From the NCBI RefSeq assembly GCF_018320785.1, contig NC_054873.1, positions 20,550,196 through 20,614,195 on the forward strand: 64,000 bases of DNA, read 5' to 3'. How positions within the stretch are numbered: position 1 is the stretch's first letter; every line of letters begins with the position of its first letter. The notes below the pieces were generated by a model, which saw only the letters and a program-made list of their open reading frames with translations, did not search any database and was not told the DNA's origin. This DNA comes from Cheilinus undulatus (Eukaryota > Chordata > Actinopteri > Labriformes > Labridae). Of the stretch, positions 48,531 to 64,000 are shown piece by piece. The position numbers and the translations under genes were made by a program.

Positions 48531-49183
48531 AGGAAAGCATCATCTTTTCCAGAACAAGAAGAGAGTAGATCTCCAACTAGGTTGTCCTGGTAAAGTCACA
48601 TGAAGTAAAATAGACAAAAAATAAAATAAAAGCATTGATTAAACTTATATATAGCCAAGTTAAATTTAACACACTTCAAAAGTGTCTGCATTGGTCCACA
48701 CTACATGCAGTCAAACTACACTTTTGAAAGTTTTGACTATTTTATAACATGATAGAGCTGAAGTTTCTCTAGAAAATCTGTGGCAAAGTGGGTCTCATCT
48801 GGCAAGACCACATCAAATACAGCAACAATCCGCCAGAAACATGACCAAGAGAACCCCAGCAGGGATCGCTGTAAAACAGGGATCAAAATATAACTAAACA
48901 CGTGTAAAACACATGTAAACACTCTGCCTTGGGTACGATGGAGAACTCTGCCTACACACAACGCCCCTGATTTGAAATTTTAATGGACAGAGCTTGGATC
49001 AATTGACTCTTCAGATGCAAACTGCTGTTAAATTTAACAGCACTGTCAAATAACTCCAACACTGAAGACCATTTCACTCAGTATTGAGTTAAGATTGCAC
49101 TTTGGGACTTGAAATCAACACAGAAATGTTTAACCCTGACATATCAACACTTCAGGTTTGCTCTTTTTTTCTGCATCTCAACA

Positions 49184-49345
49184 GAGATGGAAAAAGGTAC
49201 AAGAGTATTGTACTCAAGTGACAGTAAAGTTTCCATGATTGAAACCAGCTTAAGTAGCATTAAAATTACTGATTTCAAAATGTACTCAGAAAGTACAAAT
49301 TCGAGAAAAACATACTCAAGTACAGTAATTTCAGTAAATCTAATT
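49184..49345 (+). repeat. GTAC-pattern interspersed repeat, copy 3
   Basis: AGATGGAAAAAGGTACAAG, TATTGTACTCAAGTGACAG and CATACTCAAGTACAGTAATT identify the family. It lies about 0.8 kb upstream of the first sqor promoter. Confidence 0.55.
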
Positions 49346-49987
49346 TGTTTCTTTAAACCCCTGGTGAAATCTTACTGGCTTTCATGGATATCAGCCCAAA
49401 TTGTTTACAGGAAATGCTGCATTCATGAGAAACGGGGATATTTGATATTTCCTATTCAATCAGTCAACCCACCATCCAGTCTTTATTTGTGTATGCGCCA
49501 ATTCAGGAAAAATTCTGTGTCCAAATGCTTTACAAAAGGAGCAGGTCCACCCAGACTCTATAGATACAACATTCACATTAATCCACCTTGAGCACAGCAC
49601 TCAACAACATAGTAGGCTAATTGCAGATTACAGTCGTCTATTTTACCCATAGAGTGTATATACTGTCTCTGGCTTCACAACTAACTAAGATAAGCCTTTA
49701 GACAAGGGGAAGCATCAATAAGTCCAAGTATATTTCTGTAAACGAGCTTTATAGTTGATTCCAGGACGACTACATGCTGCCAGACAGGGCTTCAGACAAC
49801 ACTCGGTACGCATCCATGCAGGGAGAGGTGGGATTGGCCACTTTCCGACAACCTTTGAACACAACATGAACTTTCCTCGATAACAACACAACATCCTTGC
49901 TAAAATAGACAAATCTAGCTCCCTTCTGACAGAAAATGAATGGTGTGAACGTAGAGAGATAAACTGACAGTTAAGACTTGTGGCTTT

Positions 49988-50186
49988 TTGATTGGGCAAA
50001 CGACGCAGGAGGCGGAACAAACGTACTCTCGGTTTATCTCTCAAAGGAGAAGTAGCAAAACTGCAAGTTCACTTTGGGTGACGGTTCACTCAGGTGGCGA
50101 CAGGACTATCTGTTCTGCTGAGGGAAAGTCAACGGGGCTGAATTTTCGTCTGATTTAAGGGGCTGTCGAAAACAGTTCTGGTTTAC
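49988..50186 (+). promoter_or_regulatory. sqor: sqor promoter and 5' non-coding exon
   Basis: TTTGATTGG (a CCAAT box on the minus strand, 49991-49995) is followed closely by GCAGGAGGCGG, a GC-box-like element. The two are repeated in the same order upstream of the second sqor copy. The leader exon ends at a consensus donor (TTTAC|GTAAGTAT, GT at 50187) and splices to the acceptor TTCTTCAAACAG before the start codon at 50810. The transcription start is not defined. Confidence 0.6.
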
Positions 50187-50764
50187 GTAAGTATCATTTA
50201 AGCCAGAATACTTTTCAATGTGAAACCATACTTGAATATTATTGTTATTTCTAATGTAACGTACAGGAGTGATTGTGGCGGAGGCTCGATGAGTTGATTG
50301 CGCAGTATGCAGTACAGCTGATTTTCCCAGTTTTTGATGTTAACCAAACGAAAAGAAATGTGACCTTGCAACAGCGTGTAAGTTAGTTGTGCTTCGTTTT
50401 CAATGGTCCCTGTATTCGGTCATATTGAGAGTTGGACTGATAAGCAGACATGTCGAGACGAGATCTCAAGTTAAAACTGTCCTGTTTTGATATTTATTTC
50501 AGAATAAAGCTCGTCGGAAGTTAAGAACTGTCATCTTGTTTGAGTCTGCCTGCACATGTGTGGGTTTTATAAGGTTGATTTATCTAGAATATTTCCTTGT
50601 TGATGAGGGATGTTGTTAAAACCAGTGTTATTCATGATCCCACAGATTGATTCACCTCAGAAGGTCAAAACATTTTAATTCTCTGTGAAATACTCAAACT
50701 GCAAATCTGGAGATGCAATGTGCATACTTTATTATTTAAATCCCAGGTGGTGGCCTGTATCTGA

Positions 50765-58865
<8,101 letters not shown>

Positions 58866-61560
58866 TACTGCATGATCAGTGTGCAAGTTTATACCTACAT
58901 TCCTCAAACTGAAAGGAAAAAACATAATACTTAAAGTGCATTTGTTTTAAAAAGGCACAAAAACACTGTGGTTGGTATTGTCCAAAGTCTACTAATTGGA
59001 CATCTTGGCTTATCTCAATTAGATGATCACTAAAGTATTTTAATATCTGCAGTAAAGGCTGCAGTAGAAGAGGTATTTATACTGTCACGAAAAATCAGAT
59101 CAGACTTTTTTAAACCCCTGAGGGAAAACTTGTTAACACCTTAATGAGAGATGGCTGCTTCTGGCAAACTCCACAGGGACATTTTTAGCTGCTTATATTT
59201 TAACTGTGTGGTTCTTTTCTGCAGCTCAGTCAATGTTAAAGCACATTTTTGTGGAAGATTGATAAATGTGGCATGAAAGTTTAATTTTCAAAATAAAGGG
59301 GGAGAGAGGAAAATAGTGTTGTCTTCTCGCAGACTGCAGCCACATTTACACTTAAAGGATTCACTGAAAAAGAGAAGCCAAAATGCAACAAATGGTTTCA
59401 GTTTTTTGACTGAATTATTGTCAATTAAAGGTGGCCTAAGCATATAGCAAAAGTCAAACCCCTGCCTCCCATATTATTGTTTAGTCTCTTGGCAACCCAA
59501 ATAGGCTTGCATATTAGGATTGAATTTAATTATTAGGGTTTTATAAGTAATCATGACTTTTGAAACAGAAAACTGACCCTTAAAGTTATGATGGTGCTGA
59601 GCTTTTAGTGTGAGAAAATGCACCAGTTTGCATGTATAAGCCAGTAGGTTTCACACATGCCATGAAGCCTAAATGAAGTTAGCTAGGCTTTTTTTATATA
59701 TTCCATATAACCCTGTTTTATGAAGTAAACACTTAGCAATGTAGGTGTTTGGAACAAGAGCACAGCCCTTGGCTTTTGCTGGATATTCAAGGGATCATTG
59801 ACAAAAATTGTGTATACCACTGAATGTACTGTATTATGTGTGTATTATTATTTTATCAGTGTGATGTTCTTCAGGTCTGTTTTGAACTGAAATACAGACC
59901 CGTCCTGTCTGTATAGCTATTTTTTTTCATTCTAAAGTACTTATCTATGCTACTTAACATTTCATTCAATTAGTTTGGAAAGAGAAATATGTGTTTCAAT
60001 TTAATTTGTGTGTAGATATTATTTTTGTGCCCAGGCAGACTAAATCTGATTTATTACTCCCTGATAATTACGACTGTACACACAAGTCTAATATAATAAT
60101 AACTTTTAAGTAAAATCATTGATGATGAAAAACCATGTTGTTTTGATTGTACGTCTACTAATGTGTACATACATTTCTGACAATGACTCTGCTAAGCCAC
60201 CATTTCCACTAAATAAATCTGTCTTTTCATGTTGAAAACACATGTGACATAAACATATTCTTGAGGAATGCTAACTGAGTTAAGATGCAAGGTTGTTCTC
60301 ATAGGCTTTACTGGGTTTGCAATCATAGAAACTGGTTTTCTTTTGGTTTTCACTTCCTGCAATGTTTAGAGACAGACCTGCATTTCCACCGTCTCTAGTT
60401 GTTTGCAAACCAAGCTTGCCACAAACACTTTTTTTTTTTTTTTTTTAATTAAAGGCTACGTTGATATCTTTGTTGAAATTAAGTAGAAGTATATTTTTAG
60501 ACAATTATGCTGGCCTGTTGGGCTGAAGACTACACAGCGCCAATGTATTTACTCAAACTTTTGCCGCTCTCACTCCTTAGAAAGAATATCAAAATGTGAT
60601 ATTTCATAGAAGCAGGGGCAGTTTTAGACATGTTTCACTGCATTTCTTTTCAGGATTAGGCTTTAGGAATTACCCTAATCTAAGACTGGCCAATATTCAT
60701 ATTGGTATTTTATAGCAAAGTGTCAATTAATATTTTCTTCTGTAAAGAAATAGCAAATGGTTGTCATAATACCAAAATTAATAACTTTGATATGCAGTTT
60801 TTGCATCAGCAACATTTGAGTATACTTAGGTTATAGAAATATTCTATCCTCTTAAATACCACATGTTTCAAAATGATTAGATCTTCGTTATTTAAATACT
60901 CAGTGGTGTCAAAAAGTATTGAAAAGTAATTATCTTCAGTCCAATTTTTTTAAACAGAAAGGTGTTTAAATTACACTTATACCGTATGTTGGCAATAACT
61001 TATTTAGTTTAAATTGCTGGAATTTAGTAGCTTTTCTGTGTACTTGTACTTCTTTGATTACTTTTTTAAAATCAGTAATTTTTACATTTACTTAAGTTAA
61101 TTTCTTCCATAATGTACCTAACTACATTTTAAAAAGCATCAAGTACTGAGAAAAATGAAACGAGGAGGTTGTAGCTCTCTGCCAACAACATGAAACTGGT
61201 TAAGTTGCACCTTATTTTAACCAGCCTGGTTCGAGATTCATATTATCTTCTTGTTATTGCACATTTAAAAAAAAAGATCCCAATTTACCGTACAAGCTAC
61301 TTATTAAAAAAAGGTATATATTAAATACTCCGTGCTTTAAGGAAATTTTAAATTATATATATTTTTTTAATTTTTAAAACTTCATTATTATACATATATC
61401 ATTACATGTATTATTACTTTACATACTTCAGTTAATTTTAACCAAAGTAACTGTACTTTTACTTTTGTACGACAGTCTTGTAGCCCACTTATTCCACATC
61501 TAATAAAACCCACTAAGGCCCTCACAATTACCTTTACCTAATGATCAAACCACAAATAAA
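58866..61560. other. sqor 3' UTR and intergenic space before the second sqor copy
   Basis: Candidate polyadenylation signals AATAAA at 59292-59297 and 60212-60217. Otherwise A/T-rich DNA without a supported gene; a T tract at 60430-60446; a reverse GTAC-pattern repeat from 61010. Confidence 0.5.
61010..61500 (-). repeat. GTAC-pattern interspersed repeat, copy 4 (reverse)
   Basis: On the minus strand it starts near GATGTGGAATAAGTGGGC and continues with CAAAAGTAAAAGTACAG and later CAAAGAAGTACAAGTACACA. It is the same family as the copies at 47597-49345 but in the opposite orientation, ending just before the second sqor promoter. Confidence 0.5.
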
Positions 61561-61669
61561 TAGAAAGTTTGTCAACTTTTATAGTAATTTTTGATGGGAC
61601 AAAACTTTGCTACGTCAACCTAGACGTTAGAACACTGACTGTTAGAACTATCAGTCAAGAACCGGTGCA

Positions 61670-61881
61670 TTTGATTGGTGCAGGAGGCAGGTTTGACAGC
61701 AGGAGGCGGGACGAAAGGTGGTTCTGGTCGTCAGTCATAAGAGACGACCAAGTTCAGATAAGGTTAAGCTGCGTGTTGGAAGTTCACCCCGGTTGTAGCA
61801 GGTCCCTCTGCACTAGTCCGGGATAACTGAGTTTTCCCGAGTCGCTTCGGGAACTGGACCGAACTGACATCTGCGCTGAGG
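61670..61881 (+). promoter_or_regulatory. sqor: Promoter and 5' non-coding exon of the second sqor copy
   Basis: TTTGATTGG (inverted CCAAT box, ATTGG at 61674-61678) and GCAGGAGGCGGG (61699-61710) repeat the order seen at 49988. The leader ends at a consensus donor (CTGAGG|GTAAGTGC, GT at 61882) matching the first copy in position relative to the promoter blocks. The intervening sequence has diverged. Confidence 0.6.
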
Positions 61882-61892
61882 GTAAGTGCATA

Positions 61893-62027
61893 ATGACTCT
61901 TTTCGACGCTCCAGAAAATTCACCTGAGCATGATTTTCATGGCTATGACGTATACAAAAATGCCTGCTATGGAGGCTCAGTAGGCTCAGTGGACAGCATG
62001 AATCGCAACGGCTCTGCTCAGGTTTAG
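61893..62027 (+). CDS. Short unidentified open frame at the second sqor promoter (44 aa)
   Basis: Eleven bases after the sqor-2 leader donor an ATG opens 44 codons: MTLFDAPENSPEHDF, then HGYDVYKNACYGGSVGSVDS, MNRNGSAQV and a stop. Codon use looks coding-like (few A/T-ending runs compared with flanks), and the frame is rich in Tyr, Ser and Gly. After codon 43 (CAG) a weak donor (CAG|GTTTAG) is present. Splicing from there to the acceptor before sqor-2 exon 2 (ACAG|AGAATGG) would keep the frame and give an N-terminally extended SQOR. I do not recognise it as another known protein; it could also be chance. Confidence 0.35.
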   Translation: MTLFDAPENSPEHDFHGYDVYKNACYGGSVGSVDSMNRNGSAQV

Positions 62028-62642
62028 ACCCAAACTAATCAAAAGTAACTCATTTATATTACAGTGTGTTGATTATTGATGCAAATGTCAGACAGGCACG
62101 ATAGAAAGCAAGCCTATGTCAAATTCAGAAGCTCTGAATCGAGCTAAGGCAGGTCTATAGTATGTTAAACTTTCACCTGCAGTTCATAAATAATCTATGG
62201 CATCATTATCAGTTGCTAATTTGCTCCTGTTGTTATCCTGTTGTTTTTCTGTAGGAAGTATGTTTGGAATAGTCATTGTTACAATATATGTCTGGTAAAA
62301 CCATTATCCGTTTTATTATTTTCATTTGTGTCATTATATTGTATTTTATGTTTTATATAGCTCCTGTATTTTTGTATAAATCTATTAAAGTCCCCATTTA
62401 GTGGAAGTACTGTTGTTTTAATAGCCTCTTGATGTTTTTCTTCTATGTTTTTGCACCAAACGCAAAGTAAAATTCCAAGTTTGTGAAAATGTTATTGGTA
62501 ATAAGACTCAACTCTGCTTCTGACTGTTTCTTCAGTTCACCTCAGATATCTTTATATAGGCTATTACAGGAGTTTGACTCTCAACCTACATTTGGATTAT
62601 TTGAAGCACACTCATAAGTTAATTTCAAATTTTCAAACTTTA

Positions 62643-63911
62643 CAGTGCTTCTAAAAAGCCTCCTTGGATGTTTTACCCTTTGATTGACTTTATAAATCAA
62701 CTGAGTTCATAAATCAATCATGGTCAATTTAATTTTGCCTTTTTGACTCCCCCAAAAATAGAAATAAAACCCCTCTTAAATGTCAAAGTGAAAACAGATT
62801 TTTACAAAGTAATGTCAATTAAATGAAAATATGTAGTGTAAAGTAATTGACTGCATAAATATTCACCCCCTTCAAGTCAGTATTTAGTTATAGTAGTTGC
62901 ACCTTTGGCTGCAGTCAGCACTGAGTCTGTGTGGATAGGTCTTAATCAGGCTTGCACATCTGGACATTGCAATTTTACTCCGTTCTTCTTTGCAAAACTG
63001 CTCTAGCTCTGTCAGGTTGCACAGGGATCAAGCATGACAGCCATTTTGAAGTCCAGCCACAAATTCTGTATTGAACTAAGGTCTAGGCTTTGACTCGTCC
63101 ACCCCAGAACATTCACCATGTTGTCTATAAACCATTCATGTGTATTTTTCACTGTTTGCTTCGGATCATTGACTTCTGGAAAATAAATCTTCCCCCTAGC
63201 CGTAGTTCTCTTGCAGACTGAATAAGATTGTACTCCAGGATTTTCCTATATTTTGCCACATTCATTTTACCCTCTACCTTTACAAGCCTTCCAGGGCCAG
63301 CTGTGGCTTTCTCTCTGCCATTCTCTGTCACTCAGTTTGTGAGGCCAGACTGATCTAGGCAGATTTACACATGTGCCATATATTCCTTCCATTTCTTCAT
63401 TATGGATTTAACTGAACTCCAGGGGATGTTTGGTGTCTTGGAAATTTCTTTGTGTCCATCCCCTGACTTATACTTTTCAATAACCTTTTCTCCGAGTTGC
63501 TTGGAGTGTTCTTTTGTCTTCATGGTGTCATGGTAGCCAGGAATACCAATGACTGGACCTTCCAGACACAAGTGTCCTTATACTACAATCACTTGAGACA
63601 CATTCACTGCACTATGGTGATCACCATTATCACTGACTTTGGAACTACTAGCACCAATTGGCTGAATCTCTGTTGAATTAGATCGGAGACTTTAAAGGAG
63701 GTGATTATTCATACAGTCACTTATTTTACCTTAGATAATTTTATTTGGCATTACTTTGTAGAGATTTGTTTGCTCTTTGACACTAGAGAGTTTTTTAAAA
63801 TAATAATAATATATTTTTGGCAAAGAAAACAATTTATCATGACCATGATTGATTTATAAAATTAAAAAAGGGTAAAACCTCCAAGGTTTTAAATACTTTC
63901 TATAGGCACTG
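62643..63911 (-). mobile_element. Tc1-like transposon in intron 1 of the second sqor copy
   Basis: Inverted ends CAGTGCTTCTAAAAAG (left) and CTTTCTATAGGCACTG (right) continue into TTGGATGTTTTACCCTTT and its mirror AAAGGGTAAAACCTCCAA-like sequence. TA duplications lie at 62641-62642 and 63912-63913. Minus-strand transposase pieces include the N-terminal helix-turn-helix (63365-63571, with EHSKQLGEKVIEKYKSG and SSVKSIMKKWKEY) and a mid part ([19 protein letters not shown]), with most of the catalytic core lost. Same family as the copy at 43453. It ends 70 bp before the sqor-2 start codon. Confidence 0.9.
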
Positions 63912-63981
63912 TAAGTGTGAAGCAAAAATAAGCATGCATGATTTTTTAAAACATGACTGGATATTATTCTTCAAACAGAGA

Positions 63982-64000
63982 ATGGCTGCACTGCAACGTC
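63982..64000 (+). CDS. sqor: Second sulfide:quinone oxidoreductase gene, first 19 coding bases (cut by window edge)
   Basis: ATGGCTGCACTGCAACGTC and its upstream acceptor (ATTCTTCAAACAGAGA) match the corresponding part of the first sqor gene at 34 of 35 positions over 63966-64000. The only difference changes Arg5 to Gln (MAALQR versus MAALRR). The match, with a leader exon and promoter blocks in the same order upstream, shows a tandem copy of the gene beginning here. Whether the copy is complete cannot be seen. Confidence 0.88.

Noticed and set aside
49715-50044. 109-codon minus frame antisense to the sqor promoter
   Set aside because: Arg/Cys-rich translation of a promoter region, no recognisable domain and no splice context.

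Overview
The window is vertebrate nuclear DNA, almost certainly from a ray-finned (teleost) fish. It holds GT-AG split genes whose exons encode clear vertebrate orthologues. Introns are compact. They are seeded with Tc1-like, hAT-like and tRNA-SINE repeats of the kind common in fish. I assembled exons by hand from splice sites, reading-frame phase and recalled human protein sequences; no search was run. The species cannot be fixed from this.

Layout, left to right: (1) 1-2616, a Tc1-like element and the first coding exon of slc27a2 (minus strand; the rest lies beyond the left edge). (2) 4.0-20 kb, cep152, complete on the minus strand: 27 coding exons, predicted 1631 aa. (3) 21.0-25.2 kb, galk2, complete on the plus strand: 10 coding exons, 457 aa, head to head with cep152. 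(4) 27.8-45.4 kb, atp8b4, complete on the minus strand: 27 coding exons, 1202 aa, tail to tail with galk2, its introns packed with SINE, hAT and Tc1 copies. (5) 50.0-59.3 kb, sqor (sulfide:quinone oxidoreductase), complete on the plus strand: 9 coding exons, 438 aa. (6) 61.6-64.0 kb, the promoter, first exon and first 19 coding bases of a second sqor copy in tandem, cut by the right edge.

The genes are not one pathway. They are lipid import/activation (slc27a2), centriole duplication (cep152), N-acetylgalactosamine/galactose phosphorylation (galk2), phospholipid flipping (atp8b4) and mitochondrial sulfide oxidation (sqor). Their human orthologues lie within one region of chromosome 15q21, so this is a conserved but shuffled and condensed block.

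Points of most interest are the tandem sqor duplication, with recognisable promoter blocks kept in both copies; a 43-codon open frame at the second sqor promoter that could splice in frame onto the enzyme; two well-supported GC-AG introns (sqor, cep152); a Gln-to-Leu change in the conserved DKQETA motif of atp8b4; a hAT element inserted in a SINE with a perfect 8-bp duplication; a RecQ-like helicase fragment in a cep152 intron; and an orphan signal-peptide-like exon inside the large sqor intron. I saw no tRNA or rRNA genes, CRISPR arrays or retroviral elements that I could support.
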